The notes under the pieces are model-generated. The model worked only from the letters and a program-made list of their open reading frames with translations. It searched no databases and was not told the DNA's origin. A stretch of 64,000 bases of DNA, from the NCBI RefSeq assembly GCF_943913405.1, contig NZ_CALTYA010000001.1:62001-126000 (forward strand). Direction: 5' to 3'. Position 1 is the first letter of the stretch. Each line of letters opens with the position of its first letter. Shown here piece by piece: positions 1 through 7,309 of the stretch. Source of the stretch: an uncultured Flavobacterium sp. Its GTDB lineage: Bacteria > Bacteroidota > Bacteroidia > Flavobacteriales > Flavobacteriaceae. The position numbers and the translations under genes are program-made.

Positions 1-1309
1 CCAATTCTGGATGAACGCCACGCGCAATCGCATTTCCTTTATTGATAGAAACTGGCGAATCGGGATTCAATGTCGTCTTGATTTTTTCTCGCAATAAATC
101 ACAGCTGTGCAAACTGTCTCCGATGATTTTTACGGCTTCATTTTTACTTTCCAAAGCCAAAGATTTTATCGGAATAATCGCATCCAAAGAATCTTTCAAA
201 TACACAACTTCCCTTGGAGAAACTTTTCCGGTGGCAATTTTAGAAATCAAACGTTCCAAATCAGAAATCTGCTTGATTTGATATTGAATGTTTTTTAAAA
301 CTTCCGGATTTTCTTTCAAGTACGAAACTACGTTGTGTCGGCCTTGAATTTTATTCAAATCTTTCAACGGCAAAGCCAGCCAGCGTTTCAAAAGCCTTCC
401 GCCCATTGGCGAAAGCGTTCTATCAATCACATCTAAAAGCGTCACCGCATTTGGGTTATAACTATGGTACAATTCTAAATTTCGAATCGTAAAACGGTCC
501 ATCCAAACGTAAGCATCTTCTGCAATTCGCTGAATCGCCGTGATATGCTGTACTTTATTATGTTGCGTTTCGCCCAAATAATACAAAATCGCTCCAGAAG
601 CAATGATTCCTTCTGGCAATTCTTCAATTCCAAAACCTTTTAAAGAGTTGGTTTGAAAGTGATTTGTAAGTGTTTCAAAAGCATAATCTTCCTTGTAAAT
701 CCAATCTTCCAAGTAAAAACTGTGGTAATCTTCCCCAAAAGCTTCCTTGAAATCGCCCTTGTTTTGTTTTGGAACTAAAACTTCACTCGGACTAAAATTT
801 TGGAGCAATTTGTCAATATATTCTTCATTTCCTTGTGCTGTCAAAAATTCTCCGGTCGAAACGTCCAAAAACGAAATTCCGATGATTCTTTTTCCGAAGT
901 AAATCGATGCCAAGAAATTATTTGATTTGGATTGCAAAACCTCATCATTCATCGAAACTCCCGGAGTCACCAATTCGGTCACGCCACGTTTCACGATGGT
1001 TTTTGTCATTTTTGGATCTTCAAGTTGGTCACAAATTGCAACACGAAGTCCGGCTTTTACCAATTTTGGCAAATACGTATTGATAGAATGGTGCGGAAAA
1101 CCAGCCAAAGCTGTTTCGGTTTCAGAACCCGCACCTCTTTTTGTCAACGTAATTCCGAGGATTTTTGACGCACGAACGGCATCTTCCCCAAAAGTTTCGT
1201 AAAAATCTCCAACTCTAAACAACAAGCAAGCATCAGGATATTTCCTTTTGATTTCGTTGTATTGCTTCATTAAAGGCGTTTCTTTAGGAGTTTTATCTTT
1301 CGGGGCCAA
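1..1309 (-). CDS. mutS: DNA mismatch repair ATPase MutS, N-terminal half (cut by window edge)
   Basis: MutS recognises mismatches and starts methyl-independent repair. About 436 codons are present, read leftwards and open at base 1, so the ATPase half lies outside the window. The translation starts MAPKDKTPKETPLMKQYNEI and carries the mismatch-recognition motif GDFYETFG near residues 34-41, with the Phe that stacks on the mismatch and its partner Glu. A connector and the start of the core/lever domain follow, with LSPMGGRLLKRW near residue 300. I place the start at TTG 1309. Frame-compatible upstream codons include no ATG, and the first ATG (1270) would remove residues that I recall as conserved in flavobacterial MutS. 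It is divergent from the methyltransferase gene at 1375, with a 65-base shared promoter region. The family is certain; the start codon is likely. Confidence 0.95.
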   Translation of the reverse strand, partial: MAPKDKTPKETPLMKQYNEIKRKYPDACLLFRVGDFYETFGEDAVRASKILGITLTKRGAGSETETALAGFPHHSINTYLPKLVKAGLRVAICDQLEDPKMTKTIVKRGVTELVTPGVSMNDEVLQSKSNNFLASIYFGKRIIGISFLDVSTGEFLTAQGNEEYIDKLLQNFSPSEVLVPKQNKGDFKEAFGEDYHSFYLEDWIYKEDYAFETLTNHFQTNSLKGFGIEELPEGIIASGAILYYLGETQHNKVQHITAIQRIAEDAYVWMDRFTIRNLELYHSYNPNAVTLLDVIDRTLSPMGGRLLKRWLALPLKDLNKIQGRHNVVSYLKENPEVLKNIQYQIKQISDLERLISKIATGKVSPREVVYLKDSLDAIIPIKSLALESKNEAVKIIGDSLHSCDLLREKIKTTLNPDSPVSINKGNAIARGVHPEL

Positions 1310-1329
1310 GGGATTTCGGAATTTTAAAT

Positions 1330-1337
1330 TATTTTTG
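1330..1337 (+). promoter_or_regulatory. -7 element for the TrmH-family gene
   Basis: TATTTTTG is an exact match to TAnnTTTG, 37 bases before the ATG at 1375. It directly abuts the candidate mutS -7 element on the other strand, so the two divergent promoters would share DNA. Confidence 0.5.
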
Positions 1338-1345
1338 CTAAAGTA
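1338..1345 (-). promoter_or_regulatory. Putative -7 element for mutS
   Basis: On the minus strand this reads TACTTTAG, 7 of 8 matches to the Bacteroidota -7 consensus TAnnTTTG. It lies about 29 bases before the TTG start. No clear -33 TTTG was seen. Confidence 0.35.
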
Positions 1346-1374
1346 AAAAAACTAAAATTATTGCATCCGCATTT

Positions 1375-1905
1375 ATGAGAAAACTTGCCAACAGTGAACT
1401 TGAAAGAAAAACCGTCGAAGATTTTAAGCAAGCCGACAAAACGCCAATCATCATTATCTTGGACGATATCAGAAGTTTGCACAACATTGGTTCGGTTTTC
1501 AGAACGGCAGATGCGTTTTTAATCGAGAAGATTTATTTGTGCGGAATCACCGCTGTACCGCCAAATAAGGAAATTCACAAAACGGCTTTGGGCGCGACAG
1601 AAACCGTTTCTTGGGAATATGCCAAAGATGTTTTGGAAGTCATTCAGAATTTAAAACAAGAAAATGTTTCGGTTTTGGCCATTGAACAAGTGGAAAATTC
1701 TATTTTTCTTCAAAATTTTTCTCCGGAAGAAAACCAAAAATACGCCTTAGTTTTTGGAAACGAAGTCAAAGGTGTTTCTCAAGAAGCTGTTGCAATTTGC
1801 GATGGCGTGATTGAAATTCCGCAATTAGGGACAAAACATTCGCTGAATATTTCGGTAAGTGCTGGAATCGTAGTTTGGGATTTATTCCAAAAGCTTCGTT
1901 TTTAA
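1375..1905 (+). CDS. TrmH/SpoU-family RNA 2'-O-methyltransferase
   Basis: A 176-residue SPOUT methyltransferase that would transfer methyl from S-adenosylmethionine to a ribose 2'-OH of tRNA or rRNA. All three SpoU motifs are visible: N37-IGSVFRTA (motif 1, with the catalytic-type Arg), LVFGNEVKGV at 126-135 (motif 2) and IPQLGTKHSLNIS at 148-160 (motif 3, part of the trefoil-knot SAM site). It is short and has no N-terminal RNA-binding extension such as the L30e-like domain of RlmB, so it is a minimal catalytic core. The exact RNA target cannot be read from the sequence. It is divergent from mutS. The next gene, 45 bases downstream, is a secreted protein unlikely to be functionally related. 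Confidence 0.88.
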   Translation: MRKLANSELERKTVEDFKQADKTPIIIILDDIRSLHNIGSVFRTADAFLIEKIYLCGITAVPPNKEIHKTALGATETVSWEYAKDVLEVIQNLKQENVSVLAIEQVENSIFLQNFSPEENQKYALVFGNEVKGVSQEAVAICDGVIEIPQLGTKHSLNISVSAGIVVWDLFQKLRF

Positions 1906-1950
1906 AGAATTCGCATTGGAATTATTCATTTAATTAAATACTTTTAGCGA

Positions 1951-4089
1951 ATGAATAATTTGCGTTTCCCTTATAGAATTTTACTTTTATTTCTTGTCTC
2001 TTTTTCTCATATTGTATTGAATGCGAACCCAATAGACAGAAATCCGCTACCTTTTATTTTAAATAAAAATTTCAATTCTATTTTGGCTACAGCGCCAATT
2101 CTTTCTGCCACGGGAAACCAAATGTATTGCGCAGGAAGTACGGTAAACATTGTGACTTCCATGTCAATTACGCATGATCCTACAGAAATCGGCACAAACG
2201 CAATTTATATACAAATCTCTTCTGGATATGTAAATGGCCAGGATTTACTGGCATTGACAGGAACACATCCAAATATAATAAGCTCTTGGAATCAAAGCAA
2301 TGGAAAGCTTACTTTACAAAATCCTACAGGCACAATTGTTCCTTATTCAGATTTTGTAGATGCGATTGAAGATGTCGTTTATTCAAATAATACCACAAAT
2401 CCTTCGGGGACGCGAACATTTTCAATTACTATCGGACAAGCCAATTATCTTCCTTCAAACGGACATTATTATCAATATGTTCCTAATCTCGGGATTACTT
2501 GGTCTAGTGCAAAAACATTGGCTGAAAACAGTATTTATTATGGATTGCAAGGCTATTTGGCTACAATAACAGCAATGGATGAGGCTATTTTAGCAGGAGA
2601 ACAAGCTTCAGGAACGGGCTGGATTGCAGGAACTGACGAAGAAACAGAAGGCATTTGGAAATGGGCTTCAGGTCCTGAAAACGGACAAGTTTTCTGGAAT
2701 GGCGGCCAAAATGGTTCTTCTCCAAATTTTGCTTTTTGGAATAACGGCGAACCAAACAATACTGGCAACGACGAAGATTATGCGCATATCACAGCACCGG
2801 GAGTTGGAATTCCTGGATCTTGGAACGACCTTAAACTTGGCGGTGATTCTAATGGAAATTACCAACCAAAAGGCTACATCGTGGAATATGGCGGAACGCC
2901 TGGCGACCCCGTTTTGCAAATTTCAACAAGTACTACAATTTTCATCCCTCAAATTACAAATACCACAGGAAATTCAGCTTGCGGTTCAGGAAGTATGGTC
3001 TTGACGGCAACAGCTTCAGGCGGTATAATAACTTGGTATGATGTTGCTACTGGAGGAATTCCTTTGGCGACGGGAAACACTTTTACAACGCCAACTATTT
3101 CTACGACCACTCCTTATTATGTTGACGCTTACAATAATATGTATCCAACGGCAACAAGAACATTGGTAACGGCAACAATAAACGAAATTCCGAGTGTAGT
3201 TTCTTCTGTTTCTGGAACAATTTGCGATTCAGGAATTGTGACTTTAGAAGCAACAGCATCTGTTGGAAATATTCAATGGTTTGCGAATTTCACTGGCGGC
3301 ACCGCAATCAGTTCAGGAACTACTTTTACTACGCCATCTTTAAATTCAACTACAACTTTTTATGCGGAAGCCATAAATAACGGCTGTATTTCTCCAACTA
3401 GAACTGAGGTTACAGCGACAGTTTTTCCAGTTCCAAATGTGGCTGATGAAATTATTCCGATATGCGAAAACAGTACAATTCGTTTGCATTCAGGAATTAC
3501 TGGAGTTGCATATCATTGGACTGACGGAGAAATTACTGAATATTTAGATGTTGATTCAGCTGGAATTTATACGGTTACGATGACTACTAGTGACAATTGT
3601 TCGTTGAAAAAAACTTTTACCATTAATGAAATTTCGATTCCAGAAATCAGTACTATTAAAATTGAAGAAAGAACAATTACCATAAATACAACTAATCAAG
3701 GTGATTTCTCATATTCAATTGACGGCATAAATTATCAAGCTTCAAATGTTTTTACGGAAGTTCCAAGCGGTCTGCATATGGCTTACGTAAAAAATAATTG
3801 TGGCATCGACAAAGAAAAATTCATCGTGATTATTGCTCCCAAATTCTTTTCTCCAAACAATGATTCCTATAATGATTTTTGGAATGTGGAAGGAATGTTA
3901 TTTTATCCCCAAGCGAAAGTTTCTATTTTTGACAGATACGGAAAGCTGATTGTGCAATTAAGCCGGTCAAATCCTATTTGGAATGGTACTTTGAACGGAA
4001 AAACCTTACCAGCAAATGATTATTGGTATGTTTTAAAAATCGACGAAACGCTTCCTGAAGTAAAAGGCCATTTTTCGTTAATGCGATAA
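1951..4089 (+). CDS. Secreted C-type lectin-like protein with T9SS type B sorting domain
   Basis: A 712-residue exported protein. Residues 1-25 form a signal peptide. Residues about 170-315 are a C-type lectin-like domain with the diagnostic W-N-x-G-E-P-N-N and later SWND signatures, suggesting Ca-dependent carbohydrate or protein binding. Two Ig-like repeats follow (ITWYDVATGG and IQWFANFTGG are parallel segments). The C-terminus from about 628 (FFSPNNDSYNDFW, then IFDRYGKLI and PIWNGTLNGKTLP) is a gliding-motility-type CHU_C tail that directs export by the type IX system and surface attachment. A near-consensus -7 (TACTTTTA, 1939-1946) sits just before the ATG. The 3' end overlaps the convergent folK-dNK gene by 12 bases. 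The ligand is unknown; a surface adhesin is the likely role. Confidence 0.85.
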   Translation: MNNLRFPYRILLLFLVSFSHIVLNANPIDRNPLPFILNKNFNSILATAPILSATGNQMYCAGSTVNIVTSMSITHDPTEIGTNAIYIQISSGYVNGQDLLALTGTHPNIISSWNQSNGKLTLQNPTGTIVPYSDFVDAIEDVVYSNNTTNPSGTRTFSITIGQANYLPSNGHYYQYVPNLGITWSSAKTLAENSIYYGLQGYLATITAMDEAILAGEQASGTGWIAGTDEETEGIWKWASGPENGQVFWNGGQNGSSPNFAFWNNGEPNNTGNDEDYAHITAPGVGIPGSWNDLKLGGDSNGNYQPKGYIVEYGGTPGDPVLQISTSTTIFIPQITNTTGNSACGSGSMVLTATASGGIITWYDVATGGIPLATGNTFTTPTISTTTPYYVDAYNNMYPTATRTLVTATINEIPSVVSSVSGTICDSGIVTLEATASVGNIQWFANFTGGTAISSGTTFTTPSLNSTTTFYAEAINNGCISPTRTEVTATVFPVPNVADEIIPICENSTIRLHSGITGVAYHWTDGEITEYLDVDSAGIYTVTMTTSDNCSLKKTFTINEISIPEISTIKIEERTITINTTNQGDFSYSIDGINYQASNVFTEVPSGLHMAYVKNNCGIDKEKFIVIIAPKFFSPNNDSYNDFWNVEGMLFYPQAKVSIFDRYGKLIVQLSRSNPIWNGTLNGKTLPANDYWYVLKIDETLPEVKGHFSLMR

Positions 4090-5220
4090 AAAAGCATTGC
4101 TTTGAATTTCTTCCAAAATCGCTAAATAATCTTCTTGGTTTTTTACGAAATCTTTTTCCGAAACATCGATAATCAACACGTTTAAATCGGTTTGAGATTT
4201 TATGTAATCTAAATAACCGCGGTTGATTTTATCCAAATATTCTGCGGGAATTTCTTGTTCGTAAGATCTTCCTCTGCGTTTTATATTTTCTAAAAGCCGT
4301 TCTGTATTTTGATATAAATAAACATACAAATCTGGCTTTTTCATTTCCTTGTAAATAATATCAAAAAGCGTTTTATACAAACGATATTCGTCTTCGCCAA
4401 GCGTTACCTTTGCAAAAATCAATGATTTAAAAATGTGATAATCGGCTACGATAAAATCTTTAAACAAATCAAATTGTGCCAAATCATGCGACAATTGCTG
4501 ATATCGATCGGCTAAAAAAGACATTTCTAAAGGAAAAGCATATCGCGCCTGATCTTTATAAAATTTCGGCAAAAACGGATTGTCTGCAAAACCTTCTAAA
4601 ACTGTTTTAGCATTGAAATCTTCTGCAATTTTGTGCGTCAAAGTTGTTTTTCCTGCGCCAATATTTCCTTCAATGGCAATGTAATTAAATCGGTCAAAAG
4701 TATATTTTGCAATTGGAGATTTTAGATCTGAAACAATTTTACATTCAGAATCATCTTCACAATCTTTGATCAATTCAGAAATATTCTTGTTCAAAATCGG
4801 ATGCACAAAATCGGTTTTCAAATCTTTCATTGGCAAAAGCACAAACTTGCGATCTTGCATCCGCGGATGCGGGACAATTAAATTTTCAGTTGCAATAATT
4901 TCCTCATCAAAAGAAATTATGTCCACATCAATGGTTCGCGCTTGATAACCTTCGCCTGAATTTCGAATTCTTCCAAGCTTTTCTTCTACCTTAAAAATGC
5001 CTTGCAAAACTTCTTCTGAAGATTTACAAGTATGAACCAAAAGCGCACAATTATAAAATGCATCGCTTTCAAAACCCCAAGACGGCGTTTCATAAAGCTT
5101 GGAAACACGAATCACGGTACCGATTTCTTGATGAACCATTTTAATGGAATTCTCAATATTTTCAAGCCGTTCGCCCTGATTGCTTCCGATAGAAATTATA
5201 ACTTGATGCTGTATTTTCAT
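4078..5220 (-). CDS. folK: Bifunctional HPPK (FolK) - deoxynucleoside kinase fusion
   Basis: A 380-residue two-domain enzyme. The N-terminal part (about 1-140) is 6-hydroxymethyl-7,8-dihydropterin pyrophosphokinase of folate synthesis: SIGSNQG at 10-16, ETPSWGF at 44-50, and R96-TIDVDI with the two metal-binding Asp residues (98 and 100). The C-terminal part (about 178-375) is a deoxynucleoside kinase of the dCK/dGK type: P-loop GNIGAGKT at 185-192, the ADRYQQ segment at 237-242, and the Arg-rich lid KRRGRSYEQE at 314-323. It would phosphorylate salvaged deoxynucleosides, but base preference cannot be judged. This fusion is characteristic of Flavobacteriia. The 3' end overlaps the lectin gene by 12 bases. 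There are no other folate genes nearby. Confidence 0.92.
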   Translation of the reverse strand: MKIQHQVIISIGSNQGERLENIENSIKMVHQEIGTVIRVSKLYETPSWGFESDAFYNCALLVHTCKSSEEVLQGIFKVEEKLGRIRNSGEGYQARTIDVDIISFDEEIIATENLIVPHPRMQDRKFVLLPMKDLKTDFVHPILNKNISELIKDCEDDSECKIVSDLKSPIAKYTFDRFNYIAIEGNIGAGKTTLTHKIAEDFNAKTVLEGFADNPFLPKFYKDQARYAFPLEMSFLADRYQQLSHDLAQFDLFKDFIVADYHIFKSLIFAKVTLGEDEYRLYKTLFDIIYKEMKKPDLYVYLYQNTERLLENIKRRGRSYEQEIPAEYLDKINRGYLDYIKSQTDLNVLIIDVSEKDFVKNQEDYLAILEEIQSNAFLSH

Positions 5221-5357
5221 AGTAAATGCAAATTAAGGAAAAGAATTTCAGAAATTAATGTTGGAATGTCGCTTAGAGAAAAAGGTTATCCACAATTTTA
5301 GTTTACCGCAGATTTGTTTTATACCCGTTAATATTATCTAAAACTGTAACAATTGCC

Positions 5358-5365
5358 TAATTTTG
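5358..5365 (+). promoter_or_regulatory. -7 element for sppA
   Basis: TAATTTTG exactly matches TAnnTTTG, 26 bases before the sppA ATG at 5392. No good TTTG at the -33 spacing was found. Confidence 0.5.
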
Positions 5366-5391
5366 CGGACTTATAAAATAAAAAGAATATT

Positions 5392-7155
5392 ATGAATTTT
5401 TTAAAGAACATACTTTCGACAGTAATTGGGCTTTTCGTTTTTTTAATTATAATTTTTGTTGGATTTATTTTCATCGCCCTGATTTTTGGAAGCGGTGACG
5501 ATTCGAAGAAAGTTTCGGTAAAAAGCAATTCTGTCATTGAACTTAATTTGGAAGAAGTAACTAATGATTATGCCGGAAAATTTTTATACGAAGATTTCAG
5601 CTTCCTGAATGAAGAGAAAACAAACGGACTTTCAGATATTATCAATGCCATCGACGCGGCAAAAACGGATGATAAAATCAAAGGAATTTCTATCTTAAAC
5701 AATACTTCCTTAATCGGAATGGCGCAAAGCAAAGCGCTTCGCGATAAATTGGAAGATTTCAAAAAATCAGGAAAATTTGTGGTTGCGTATGCCAATTCTT
5801 TTACGCAAAAAGAATATTATCTGAATTCTGTGGCTGACACGATTTATTTAAATCCGGTTGGAGAAATGGATTTCAAAGGACTTTCTTCGGAAGTTATGTT
5901 TTACAAAGATTTCCAAGAAAAAACAGGCGTGAAGATGGAAGTTATTCGCCACGGAAAATATAAAAGTGCCGTAGAACCTTATCTTGCCAACGAAATGAGC
6001 GAGGCAAACCGCGAGCAGACAACTGCTTTGTTAAATTCAATTTGGAATTCAGTTGCCGCAGATATTTCAAAAAGCAGAAAAGTTTCTGTAGAAAGATTGA
6101 ACGAAATTGCCAACGGATTATTAGCTAGAACTCCAGAAATGGCAAAAGCGGAGAAATTGGTGGACAAAGTAGCTTATGAAGACGAATACCACAACGGAAT
6201 TCGAAAAGCGCTAAAACTGAAAAAAGAGGAAGATTACAACACAGTCGATATCGTTGATTATGCGCACAATGTGGCGACTTCTTCAAAATCTTCTGGTGAC
6301 GGAACCATCGCAATTATCTATGCCCAAGGTATGATCTTGACTGGCGAAGGCGACGTAAATATCGTTGGTGAAGGTTCGATGCGACGTTCGCTTCAAGAAG
6401 CTAGAAAAGATAAAAACGTGAAAGCAATTGTCTTGAGAATCGACAGTCCGGGCGGAAGCGCATTGACTTCTGACTTGATTTGGAGAGAAATTGAATTGAC
6501 TAAAAAAGTGAAGCCAGTTGTGGTTTCTATGGGAAATCTTGCGGCTTCTGGAGGTTATTATATTGCTTGCAACGCTAGTAAAATTTATGCTGAAGAGACT
6601 ACGATTACAGGTTCGATCGGAGTTTTTGGAACGCTTCCTAACATTACAAAATTGACAAATAATATTGGAATTCATACAGAACAAGTTAAAACGCACCAAA
6701 ATGCGGCGGGTTACAGCATTTTTACTCCTTTAGATGACAATACAAAAAACACGATTCAAGAAAGTGTAGAAAACATCTACAATGTCTTTGTAACTCGCGT
6801 TGCGACTGGAAGAAAAATGAAATTCGAGCAAGTTGACGCCATTGCTCAAGGAAGAGTTTGGACTGGAGCCGATGCTTTAAAAATCGGCCTTGTCGACAAA
6901 ATCGGAGGAATGGACGACGCGATAAAAGCGGCAGCCGAAATGGTGAAATTGAAAAAATACAAGACTAAAAATTACCCAGAATATGAAAAAGATTTTGCCT
7001 CACTTTTTGGCGGAATGCCTTTCATGCAGTCAAAAGAATCCTTTATTAAGGAAGAAGTTGGCGAAGAAAACTACCAAATGATCGAGCAGATTCGAAGAAT
7101 GAGCGCCCAAAAAGGAATGCAAGCACTGATGCCTTTTGAGATAAACATCAAATAA
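5392..7155 (+). CDS. sppA: Signal peptide peptidase SppA, 67K type
   Basis: A 587-residue membrane-bound serine protease that degrades cleaved signal peptides. One N-terminal membrane segment (about 8-32) is followed by two tandem ClpP-like S49 domains, as in E. coli SppA. The Ser-Lys dyad is visible: Lys191 in HGKYKSAVEP (first repeat) and Ser386 in NLAASGGYY (second repeat). The spacing of 195 residues fits the 200 of the E. coli enzyme. RIDSPGGSALTS around residue 350 is the oxyanion-forming loop. It is transcribed alone: an exact -7 element precedes it and a strong hairpin terminator follows. Length and motifs are complete. Confidence 0.95.
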   Translation: MNFLKNILSTVIGLFVFLIIIFVGFIFIALIFGSGDDSKKVSVKSNSVIELNLEEVTNDYAGKFLYEDFSFLNEEKTNGLSDIINAIDAAKTDDKIKGISILNNTSLIGMAQSKALRDKLEDFKKSGKFVVAYANSFTQKEYYLNSVADTIYLNPVGEMDFKGLSSEVMFYKDFQEKTGVKMEVIRHGKYKSAVEPYLANEMSEANREQTTALLNSIWNSVAADISKSRKVSVERLNEIANGLLARTPEMAKAEKLVDKVAYEDEYHNGIRKALKLKKEEDYNTVDIVDYAHNVATSSKSSGDGTIAIIYAQGMILTGEGDVNIVGEGSMRRSLQEARKDKNVKAIVLRIDSPGGSALTSDLIWREIELTKKVKPVVVSMGNLAASGGYYIACNASKIYAEETTITGSIGVFGTLPNITKLTNNIGIHTEQVKTHQNAAGYSIFTPLDDNTKNTIQESVENIYNVFVTRVATGRKMKFEQVDAIAQGRVWTGADALKIGLVDKIGGMDDAIKAAAEMVKLKKYKTKNYPEYEKDFASLFGGMPFMQSKESFIKEEVGEENYQMIEQIRRMSAQKGMQALMPFEINIK

Positions 7156-7163
7156 ATTACAGA

Positions 7164-7194
7164 AAATCGGAGCACAAAACACTCCGATTTTTTT
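7164..7194 (+). terminator. Rho-independent terminator after sppA
   Basis: Stem AAATCGGAG (7164-7172), 9-base loop, stem CTCCGATTT (7182-7190), then a T-run. It is 9 bases after the sppA stop. Confidence 0.85.
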
Positions 7195-7309
7195 ATGTCT
7201 TGGAAAATCATTTTTATACCAGAAAAACCTCCTAATTAACTTTTTATATTTTTATTAAGTAATTTGGGCTGATTTTTGTTATAATTTCGCCAAATAAATA
7301 ATTATCATC

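Noticed and set aside
927..1202. Rightward open frame opposite mutS
   Set aside because: It is a reading shadow of the MutS N-terminal domain, whose protein motifs are unmistakable on the minus strand.
4090..4105. AAAGCA/TGCTTT inverted repeat after the lectin gene
   Set aside because: The loop would be a single base, so it cannot form a terminator hairpin.
5032..5301. Rightward 89-residue frame over the folK 5' end
   Set aside because: It overlaps the conserved HPPK N-terminus on the other strand and has no start signal.
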